From contig JAENWA010000007.1 in NCBI GenBank assembly GCA_016650295.1, forward strand, positions 1 through 64,000: a stretch of DNA of 64,000 nt, given 5' to 3'. Positions 57,051 through 64,000 of the stretch are shown piece after piece; position 1 is the stretch's first letter, and every line of letters starts with the position of its first letter. The position numbers and the translations under genes are program-made. Source of the DNA: Desulfuromonadales bacterium. Its GTDB lineage: Bacteria > Desulfobacterota > Desulfuromonadia > Geobacterales > Pseudopelobacteraceae. The notes beneath the pieces were generated by a model. It did not search any database, was not told the origin of the DNA, and saw only the letters and a list, made by a program, of their open reading frames with translations.

Positions 57051-59057
57051 ATGTTTGACTACGTTTGGCTAATCCCATTTTTCCCGCTTGTCGGTTTTCT
57101 GATCAACGGGTTTTTCGGGAAAAAGATCAAGAATGAAGCGGTGATTGGTGCAATTGGCACTCTGGCGATATTCTCGTCATTCATTGTCTCATGCATGATC
57201 CTTATGGAGATGATCGCTCTTCCTCCAGAGAAACGTATCTTCGAAAAAGTCGTTTTCCCCTGGATTCAGTCAGGCAATTTCAAGGCCGACATGGCCTTCC
57301 TGCTTGATCCGCTCTCCTGTGTCATGATCATGGTTGTGACCGGAGTCGGGTCACTGATTCACCTCTATTCAATTGGTTATATGCATGGAGAAGAAGGATT
57401 CTACCGCTTTTTTGCCTATCTAAACCTGTTCTGCATGTCCATGCTGCTGCTGGTTCTGGGAAGCAACATGCTGGTCATGTTCATCGGATGGGAAGGTGTC
57501 GGTCTCTGTTCCTACCTGCTGATCGGTTATTACTTCCATAAAAAATCCGCTGGTGACGCCGCCAAGAAGGCCTTCGTCATGAACCGGATTGGTGACTTCG
57601 GTTTCTTGATCGGCCTGTTCACGCTCTACTGGTGGCTTGGCAGCAACCACAACATCTGGACAATCAATTTCATGGAAATAAAGGCCGCCTCGCACCTGCT
57701 TCCCTACGGTGGTGTTGTTACTGTTGCAACCCTGTGCTTCTTCGTTGGGGCAACCGGTAAATCGGCCCAGATTCCACTTTTCACCTGGTTGCCGGACGCC
57801 ATGGAAGGCCCGACTCCGGTTTCAGCCCTGATCCATGCCGCAACAATGGTCACCGCGGGCGTCTACATGATCGGCCGTATGAGTTTCGTATTCATCAAAT
57901 CACCTGATACCATGATGGTGGTAGCTGTGGTCGGTGCTGCGACAGCAATATTTGCTGCTACAATCGGTACGGCACAAAACGACATAAAGCGAGTCCTGGC
58001 CTATTCGACGGTCTCACAGCTCGGTTTTATGTTTTTGGCAATGGGTGTTGGAGCATTTGCGGCCGGTATCTTCCATCTGATGACCCACGCCTTCTTCAAG
58101 GCCTGCCTGTTCCTTGGTTCCGGTTCAGTTATCCACGCCATGCACCACGCCCTGCACAAAGGCCACCTTCACGATGACGCCCAGGATATGCGCAACATGG
58201 GTGGCCTCAGAAAGGCCATGCCGATAACTTTCCTGACCTTTTTGGTATCAACCATTGCCATTGCAGGTATCCCAGGTTTCTCCGGTTTCTTTTCCAAGGA
58301 TGAGATTCTCTGGCAGGCTTTTTCTAACCCGTATCACGGCAATCTGAATATTTTTCTGTGGGGCACCGGTGCGGTCGCAGCATGCTTTACCGCATTCTAC
58401 ATGTTTAGACTTGTTTTCATGACCTTTTTCGGTGAATGCCGAATCAATAGCAAGGTCAAGGAATATTTGCACGAGTCTCCGCTGGTTATCACCATACCAT
58501 TGATGGTTCTTGGCTTCCTGGCTGTTGTCGGTGGCTACCTGGGTCTGCCTAAGCTGATAGGCGATTTGTTCGGCGGCATTCCAAATCTCTTTGAGCATTG
58601 GCTGGATCCGGTTTTTGAACTGGCAGGTGAGTACGGTACTAAATATGCTCATCACGGAGCGCATCCTAGCCATGTCTTGGAATGGGCTTTGATGGGTGGT
58701 TCTGTTGTCATTGCTTTAGTGGGTATCGCCATTGCATTCACTATGTACATGAGTAACACCACTCTGCCCAAAAAGTTCACCGATACCTTTCCGACCCTGC
58801 ACCGTGTAGTCTACAACAAATGGTATATCGATGAAATCTACGATTACGCATTTGTTAATCCGTGCAAGGCCTTTGGGCAGTTTCTCTGGAAAGGCTTCGA
58901 CGTCCTCGTGATAGACGGCATCGTCAATGGTGTTGCCAGCGTAATCATGGGGTTCAGCGGCATATTCCGCTATATGCAGTCAGGCCTGATCTATAACTAT
59001 GCCTGGTCAATGGCCTTCGGTGTTGTTGTAATGCTGGGTTACTACGTCTTCAAGTAA
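57051..59057 (+). CDS. nuoL: NADH-quinone oxidoreductase subunit L
   Basis: A 668-residue antiporter-like subunit with about 16 helices and the motifs GWEGVGLCSYLLIGYY, GKSAQIPLFTWLPDAMEGPT and PVSALIHAATMVTAGVYM. The C-terminal lateral helix region is present. It is the distal proton-pumping module. AAAGGAGTCCTCC precedes the ATG. Confidence 0.97.
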   Translation: MFDYVWLIPFFPLVGFLINGFFGKKIKNEAVIGAIGTLAIFSSFIVSCMILMEMIALPPEKRIFEKVVFPWIQSGNFKADMAFLLDPLSCVMIMVVTGVGSLIHLYSIGYMHGEEGFYRFFAYLNLFCMSMLLLVLGSNMLVMFIGWEGVGLCSYLLIGYYFHKKSAGDAAKKAFVMNRIGDFGFLIGLFTLYWWLGSNHNIWTINFMEIKAASHLLPYGGVVTVATLCFFVGATGKSAQIPLFTWLPDAMEGPTPVSALIHAATMVTAGVYMIGRMSFVFIKSPDTMMVVAVVGAATAIFAATIGTAQNDIKRVLAYSTVSQLGFMFLAMGVGAFAAGIFHLMTHAFFKACLFLGSGSVIHAMHHALHKGHLHDDAQDMRNMGGLRKAMPITFLTFLVSTIAIAGIPGFSGFFSKDEILWQAFSNPYHGNLNIFLWGTGAVAACFTAFYMFRLVFMTFFGECRINSKVKEYLHESPLVITIPLMVLGFLAVVGGYLGLPKLIGDLFGGIPNLFEHWLDPVFELAGEYGTKYAHHGAHPSHVLEWALMGGSVVIALVGIAIAFTMYMSNTTLPKKFTDTFPTLHRVVYNKWYIDEIYDYAFVNPCKAFGQFLWKGFDVLVIDGIVNGVASVIMGFSGIFRYMQSGLIYNYAWSMAFGVVVMLGYYVFK

Positions 59058-59094
59058 ACGATTCTCTGCAATTTGCATAAAGGAGCATGAATTC

Positions 59095-60723
59095 ATGAGT
59101 AACCTATTGAGCCTGACGACATTCCTGCCGGTACTGGGTGTCCTGCTGTTGTTGTTCATTCCCAAGGACAGCAAGGGAACGCTACGAACAGTGGCGTTTG
59201 CGACAACAGTAGTGACTTTTATGGTGTCGCTGCCGATTCTGTTTGGCTTCCAGAATAATGCTGAATTCCAGTTTGTCGAGAATATGCCCTGGATCGCCGC
59301 CGGACCTTTTGTCATGCGCTACTATATAGGTATTGACGGTATCAGTCTCTGGTTGGTTATCCTGACGACCTTTATTATGCCGATTGCGGTACTTTCCACC
59401 TACACGGCTGTTGAAGAGAAGGTCAAAGAATACATGATCCTTCTGCTTCTGCTTGAAACCGGTATGCTGGGGGCTTTTATCTCCCTGGACATGTTTTTGT
59501 TCTATATCTTCTGGGAAGTCATGCTGATACCGATGTATTTCATGATTGGCATCTGGGGCGGCAAAAATCGTATCTATGCGGCCGTCAAGTTCTTTATCTA
59601 CACCATGGTAGGTTCTCTACTCATGTTGGTAGCCTTGATCTTCCTTTATTTCAAAGGATTGGAAGCAGGCTTTACCAACTTCGGTCTGCTGCAGTTCTTT
59701 AACCTGCAACTGCCGCTGGCTACACAGTCATGGCTGTTCCTGGCCTTTGCCCTGGCATTTGCCATCAAAGTTCCGATGTTCCCGCTGCATACATGGTTAC
59801 CGGATGCTCACACCGAGGCGCCGACCGCCGGTTCTGTAATACTGGCCGCAATCCTTCTTAAGATGGGTACTTACGGCTATGTTCGCTTCGCCATCCCGCT
59901 ATTCCCTGAAGCTGCCCACAAGTATGCGCCACTCATTGCAACACTGGCTGTCATCGGTATTATTTACGCAGCACTGGTTGCCATGGTTCAGGAAGATGTC
60001 AAGAAACTGGTCGCGTATTCATCAGTTGCGCACCTTGGTTTTGTTATGCTCGGCGTGTTTGCCTTTAATACAGAAGGGATCACCGGCGGTTTGTTGCAGA
60101 TGATCAATCACGGTATCTCTACCGGCGCACTGTTCCTTATCGTCGGCTTCATTTACGAACGCCGGCATACTCGACTGATCACCGACTTTGGCGGACTTTC
60201 CAAGCAAATGCCGATCTTTGCCACCATATTTATGATTGTGACGTTCTCCTCTATTGGTCTTCCCGGTACGAATGGTTTCGTCGGCGAGTTCCTGGTCTTG
60301 ATTGGTGCATTCGAGAGTGAATTGCGCTGGTGGACGATCATCGCTTCAAGTGGCGTCATACTTTCGGCGGTCTATATGCTGTGGATGTTCCAAAGGGTTA
60401 TGTTCGGTGAACTTGACAACCCTAAAAACCAGAAATTGACTGACCTGAATGCCCGCGAGATCGGCATCATGGTCCCGTTGATTGTCATGATTTTTGTGAT
60501 GGGTATCTACCCGAAACCATTTATTGATAAAATGGACCCGGCCATCAAAAAGCTTGTCTCACAGGTTCGTCCCGTATCAATGAACGTACAGAAGTTGCCG
60601 GAAACAATGCCTGCTATGCCAGCTGGTCATACTAATATGGAAATGCCTGCCGGTCACATCGCTACGCCGTCTGCTGCTGATCCACATGCAGCACCGGCAG
60701 TCAACCCACACGAAGCAAAGTAA
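59095..60723 (+). CDS. nuoM: NADH-quinone oxidoreductase subunit M
   Basis: A 542-residue antiporter-like subunit with IFWEVMLIPMYFMIGIWGG, KVPMFPLHTWLPDAHTEAPT and KMGTYGYVRF. The last 40 residues form an unusual tail rich in Met, Pro, Ala and His (MPAMPAGH, MEMPAGH, ADPHAAP), outside the normal family length of about 500. Confidence 0.96.
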   Translation: MSNLLSLTTFLPVLGVLLLLFIPKDSKGTLRTVAFATTVVTFMVSLPILFGFQNNAEFQFVENMPWIAAGPFVMRYYIGIDGISLWLVILTTFIMPIAVLSTYTAVEEKVKEYMILLLLLETGMLGAFISLDMFLFYIFWEVMLIPMYFMIGIWGGKNRIYAAVKFFIYTMVGSLLMLVALIFLYFKGLEAGFTNFGLLQFFNLQLPLATQSWLFLAFALAFAIKVPMFPLHTWLPDAHTEAPTAGSVILAAILLKMGTYGYVRFAIPLFPEAAHKYAPLIATLAVIGIIYAALVAMVQEDVKKLVAYSSVAHLGFVMLGVFAFNTEGITGGLLQMINHGISTGALFLIVGFIYERRHTRLITDFGGLSKQMPIFATIFMIVTFSSIGLPGTNGFVGEFLVLIGAFESELRWWTIIASSGVILSAVYMLWMFQRVMFGELDNPKNQKLTDLNAREIGIMVPLIVMIFVMGIYPKPFIDKMDPAIKKLVSQVRPVSMNVQKLPETMPAMPAGHTNMEMPAGHIATPSAADPHAAPAVNPHEAK

Positions 60724-60756
60724 ATAAAGAGTCAATCCGACCGGAGGATATATTAG

Positions 60757-62214
60757 ATGGACATGATTACTATACCAGCCGTCAACGTAACACCGATACT
60801 GCCGGAGATTTTTCTCTCCGTGCTTGCCATGGTACTCCTGCTGATCAACGTTTTGATTCCGGGTGATCGTAAGACGTATCTGAGCTACCTCAGTTTTATC
60901 GGTATCGTGGTTACGGGTGTATTGGTAGGAGCCGGTTGGGGCGGTCATATCGAGAGCTTTAATGGATCGGTAGTTCTGGACAACTTTGCCAGCTTTTTCA
61001 AGATTATATTCCTGGTGGCCGCTGGCCTTGCAATTCTTATTTCAGACCAGTATATGGAACGGGAAGGTTGTAACCACGGTGAACTGTACCCGCTGATTCT
61101 TTTTTGTGTTGTCGGCATGATGCTGATGGCTTCAGGTACAGATTTGATGACAATTTTCCTCGGGCTTGAAGTCATGTCAGTGTCTCTCTACGTGCTGGCC
61201 GGTTTCAACCGAGCCAACAAAAAGTCCAATGAAGCCGGTCTCAAATACTTCCTGCTGGGCGCATTTTCCACCGGTTTTCTGCTGTACGGAATGGCGCTGA
61301 CTTACGGTGCAACCGGAACCACCCGCATTGCAAAAATTGCGGCTGCTGTCGGCCAGATGAGCCTTCCTTCAGCTAATATCATGCTGGTTGCCGGAATGTT
61401 ACTGATGCTGACCGGCTTTGCATTCAAGGTTGCCGCAGCACCGTTTCACATGTGGACTCCCGATGTTTACGAGGGGGCGCCGACTCCCATGACCGCGTTT
61501 ATGTCGGCTGGCCCCAAAGCCGCCGGTTTTGCTGCTGCTCTGCGTATATTTCTGGTTGCGCTGCCTACTCTGCAGGTCGAATGGAGTCAGGTATTGTGGG
61601 TTCTGGCCGTGTTAACCATGACAGTCGGCAACATAACGGCACTTAGACAGGATAATATCAAGCGTATGCTGGCCTATTCGTCAATAGCCCATGCAGGTTA
61701 CGCATTAGTCGGTTTTGCAGCCGGCAACGGAACAGGTACTGCCGGAATCCTGTTCTACATGCTTTCATATGCTTTTATGAACATCGGCGCATTTGCTATT
61801 ATTATACTTGTTGCAAAGAAAGGCGAATGCAACGGTACTGTTCAGGATTTCGCCGGTTTTGGATTCAAGCACCCCGTTCTGGCAGCAGCGATGACAATAT
61901 TCCTGTTTTCTCTGGCCGGAATGCCGCCAACAGCCGGTTTCATCGGTAAGTTTTACCTGTTCTCAGGGGCTATTCAGAAAGGTTACATCTGGCTGGCTAT
62001 TATCGGTGTGCTTAACAGTGCAGCTTCCGTTTACTACTATCTGCGGGTAATGGTCTACATGTACATGAAGGAGTCAACCGAAGAATTTGACTGGATGCAG
62101 GTAACCGCACCTATGGCGTTGTGCGTTGCGATTTCAGTAATCGGCTCACTGATTCCCGGTATCGTGCCATCATTGATCCTCCAGTATGCGCAAGAGGCCA
62201 TTAAGCTAATTTAA
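60757..62214 (+). CDS. nuoN: NADH-quinone oxidoreductase subunit N
   Basis: A 485-residue antiporter-like subunit with LGLEVMSVSLYVLAGFNR, AAPFHMWTPDVYEGAPTPMT and NIKRMLAYSSIAHAGYALVG. It ends the nuo operon, 18 bp before a strong hairpin terminator. CCGGAGGATATATTAG before the ATG is the ribosome site. Confidence 0.96.
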   Translation: MDMITIPAVNVTPILPEIFLSVLAMVLLLINVLIPGDRKTYLSYLSFIGIVVTGVLVGAGWGGHIESFNGSVVLDNFASFFKIIFLVAAGLAILISDQYMEREGCNHGELYPLILFCVVGMMLMASGTDLMTIFLGLEVMSVSLYVLAGFNRANKKSNEAGLKYFLLGAFSTGFLLYGMALTYGATGTTRIAKIAAAVGQMSLPSANIMLVAGMLLMLTGFAFKVAAAPFHMWTPDVYEGAPTPMTAFMSAGPKAAGFAAALRIFLVALPTLQVEWSQVLWVLAVLTMTVGNITALRQDNIKRMLAYSSIAHAGYALVGFAAGNGTGTAGILFYMLSYAFMNIGAFAIIILVAKKGECNGTVQDFAGFGFKHPVLAAAMTIFLFSLAGMPPTAGFIGKFYLFSGAIQKGYIWLAIIGVLNSAASVYYYLRVMVYMYMKESTEEFDWMQVTAPMALCVAISVIGSLIPGIVPSLILQYAQEAIKLI

Positions 62215-62232
62215 ACAAGTTTGACATGATTC

Positions 62233-62274
62233 AAATATAAAGGGCGGTCTCATTCGAGATCGCCCTTTATATTT
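62233..62274. terminator. terminator between nuoN and ssb
   Basis: A stem of about 19 bp, AAATATAAAGGGCGGTCTC with its complement at 62256-62274, including one G-U pair, loop ATTC, with A/T-rich sequence at both ends. It can work for nuoN and, from the other side, for ssb. Confidence 0.85.
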
Positions 62275-62377
62275 GAAGTTAGTATGAATATTTGGACAGA
62301 CATTGTCGGATCAGGTAAAAAAACAATTACAGCGACAGCATGTTTAAGAAATCAATAACAGATCCGTTTCTATTCAG

Positions 62378-62803
62378 TTAGAACGGAATATCATCGTCTT
62401 GGAATGGCGGTTCTTCATAGTTGCCGGCACGTGACGCCGGTTCAGCGGACTCAGGGCTTCGACGGTTTTCTCCTTTGGGAGACAACATCTGCATTTTATC
62501 GCCGACTATATCAGTGGTGTAACGATCATTGCCGCTCTTGTCTTGCCATTTTCTTGTCTGCAGGCGTCCCTCGATAAATACAGTCTTGCCTTTTGAGAGG
62601 TATTCACCGGCGATTTCGGCCAGCTTGCCCCAGAGCGTAATATTGTGCCACTCGGTCCGCTCTTCCCATTCTCCGGTCTTACCTTTGAACTTTTCACTGG
62701 TTGCCAGGGAAAAACCCGCTACAGCCTGGCCTGAAGCCGTGTAGCGCACCTCCGGATCCTTGCCTAAATTCCCGATTAACATTACCTTGTTAAGACTTGC
62801 CAT
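62378..62803 (-). CDS. ssb: single-stranded DNA-binding protein
   Basis: A 141-residue OB-fold protein: [55 protein letters not shown], a short linker and the acidic tip DDDIPF that binds partner proteins. Start at 62803, with GGTGGGGG upstream; a GTG at 62815 would add MGVL. Probably monocistronic. Confidence 0.96.
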   Translation of the reverse strand: MASLNKVMLIGNLGKDPEVRYTASGQAVAGFSLATSEKFKGKTGEWEERTEWHNITLWGKLAEIAGEYLSKGKTVFIEGRLQTRKWQDKSGNDRYTTDIVGDKMQMLSPKGENRRSPESAEPASRAGNYEEPPFQDDDIPF

Positions 62804-62971
62804 GAGTACCCCCACCTGTGATATTTTGTAACGTCAAATCCAATATTTCAGTTAAATTGCTAAAATCGGATGCATAGTAACTCAAAACAGCATTCTCGTA
62901 AAGCCTTCAAACAATCATCATCCATAACCGCTTAACAACAGTTATCTTAATACCCGGTTAAAATCATATAG

Positions 62972-63013
62972 CTATAAGTATAATAAGGACACATAGCGGT
63001 GTCATACTTATAG
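62972..63013. repeat. hairpin near the 3' end of the IclR gene
   Basis: CTATAAGTAT (62972-62981) and ATACTTATAG (63004-63013) form a 10-bp stem, with an inner GACAC/GTGTC stem. There is no T-tract, so it is not a typical terminator; it could be an operator or an mRNA end structure. Confidence 0.5.
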
Positions 63014-63031
63014 AGAAAACTTCTATGAACG

Positions 63032-63829
63032 TCAGGCATGGCGTTCCATGGCATCCTGTACGTTGCTGATCAAATTCAGGAGCCGGGGACCGATATTTTC
63101 TTCCAGCATGTTGCGACGCAATTGGAAAGCGGCGCCGGCACAACTGAACACCAGCACGCGAGAGCCATCTACGGGTATAAGCGGGGCAGCTACGGCATGC
63201 ACATCTCGCTTCCAGTCACCTAAAGAGAGGCAGAATCCAAGTTCGGCGTAGTCCTTGAGCGCTTGATCCATGCCCGCCTTGATGCGAGGCCAATCAGCTT
63301 CGTTGCGCATTTTAACCTGATCCAGAATGGTGTTCCTTTCAACTTCCGACAGAGCGCTCAGGAGCGCCCGACCCATGGAGGTAGTGGCAATAGGAAGCTG
63401 CGATCCCACGTCCAGGGTCAGGGTCACGGTGGCGCTGCTACGATAGGCTTCAATATAGAGCATGTTAAGCCGATCCTGAACGCCAATAGCGACTGATGCC
63501 TGGGCGTATTCGGCCAGATCCTGCATTAGCGGTCGGGCGATCCGGCGCACGTCCATATTAGCCAGGAACGAATAGCCAAGCGCAAGGACCGCCGTATCCA
63601 GGTAATACTTGCCGAATTTGACCGAGTATCCCAGATATCCAAGCTGTGTCAGGGTGTGGGTCAAACGGGAGATTGTGGGTTTTGGCAAGCCAGTGCGTGC
63701 GGCGATCTCCTGGTTGCCGAGAAAACGATCCCCTGGTTTGAAGCAGCGCAATACCCCCATCCCGCGTTCAAGTGAACGGACTGACTGGCGTTCACCTTCC
63801 GGACCCGTCCCAGAGTCTTTTGTTCCCAT
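63032..63829 (-). CDS. IclR-family transcriptional regulator
   Basis: A 265-residue regulator. The N-terminal winged helix reads LERGMGVLRCFKPGDRFLGN then QEIAARTGLPKPTISRLTHT, and the C-terminal effector domain contains YIEAYRSSATVTLTLDVGSQ and LPIATTSMGRALLSALSE. These regulators often control use of aromatic or organic acids; the target here is not visible. TAAGGAGGAGCACA before the ATG is a strong ribosome site. A possible upstream gene on the same strand ends 90 bp before it. Confidence 0.92.
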   Translation of the reverse strand: MGTKDSGTGPEGERQSVRSLERGMGVLRCFKPGDRFLGNQEIAARTGLPKPTISRLTHTLTQLGYLGYSVKFGKYYLDTAVLALGYSFLANMDVRRIARPLMQDLAEYAQASVAIGVQDRLNMLYIEAYRSSATVTLTLDVGSQLPIATTSMGRALLSALSEVERNTILDQVKMRNEADWPRIKAGMDQALKDYAELGFCLSLGDWKRDVHAVAAPLIPVDGSRVLVFSCAGAAFQLRRNMLEENIGPRLLNLISNVQDAMERHA

Positions 63830-63919
63830 TGTGCTCCTCCTTATTCCAATCCGCTCTCTTGATCAAATCGATTGGCCTTACCTTGTGAAGTGCCTTCGCG
63901 GCCCGATCTGCACGGCACA

Positions 63920-64000
63920 TTATCGTTGGTTCGACTTCAATTCCTCAACGTACCTTAGCGATATGTCTACGCCGCCTCGATCCTTGCCACCTGATTTCAG
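63920..64000 (-). CDS. C-terminal end of an unidentified leftward gene
   Basis: An open frame enters from beyond the window and ends at TAA (63922-63920): LKSGGKDRGGVDISLRYVEE followed by LKSNQR. Only 26 residues are visible. It looks protein-like and lies upstream of the IclR gene on the same strand, so it may be co-transcribed. Family unknown. Confidence 0.35.
   Translation of the reverse strand: MKSGGKDRGGVDISLRYVEELKSNQR

Overview
The window looks like a chromosomal segment of a Geobacter-type bacterium (order Geobacterales, the group that includes Geobacter, Trichlorobacter and Pelobacter propionicus). This rests on recognised gene families and gene order: SRP RNA-dnaX-ybaB-recR-pyruvate:ferredoxin oxidoreductase, recA-pilT-recX-alaS, argB-argD-argF-argG-argH, and hemL-atpZ-atpI-atpB-atpE divergent from a 14-gene nuoA-N operon. 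The species is not established; no database search was possible.

Layout. 1-6600 (mostly minus): the 5' part of nifJ/por, recR, ybaB, dnaX, the SRP RNA, a Tat-exported YHYH protein and tRNA-Ser(GGA). 6690-8300: a nucleosidase/phosphorylase-like gene overlapping tail-to-tail with a CruF-like carotenoid protein. 8300-18620: an accessory region with a palindromic MITE-like element, the first 42 codons of a cas6 gene, an MqsR/MqsA toxin-antitoxin pair, a decayed type III restriction gene (res) beside an intact mod methyltransferase, a PD-(D/E)XK/DUF5655 protein, a HIT protein, two hairpin-repeat clusters, a GSU2403-type nucleotidyltransferase and a SEC-C protein. 18736-25233: recA, a PilT/PilU-type ATPase, recX, alaS and a response regulator-histidine kinase.

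25345-43645: arginine biosynthesis, interrupted twice. A small nucleotidyltransferase plus 51-residue partner sits between argF and argG. A large defence island sits between argG and argH: a PLD-nuclease/SNF2 helicase, an Eco57I-like methylase, an SMC/RecF-type ATPase and a DUF4276-like protein, followed by a lone DprA-like gene. The first four look like one operon (38-bp gap, then two ATGA overlaps) closed by a terminator-like hairpin. This is the best candidate for an undescribed system. After argH come GspA-like and GspB-like genes and a lipoprotein.

43679-62274: energy conservation. The Fo genes and hemL run leftward and complete Complex I genes (nuoA-N) run rightward from a shared control region with a near-consensus promoter and a 13-bp palindrome. 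The c subunit carries residues matching the Na+-binding pattern of Ilyobacter c-rings, NuoF has a C-terminal 2x[4Fe-4S] domain, and NuoM has a His/Met-rich tail. 62378-64000: ssb, an IclR-family regulator and the end of a further leftward gene.

The most informative points are the helicase-methylase-ATPase-DUF4276 operon, a probable frameshift or slippage signal in dnaX (A10 followed by GAGTGA, as in E. coli), the cas6 and res remnants next to recA, and the possible Na+ signature of AtpE.
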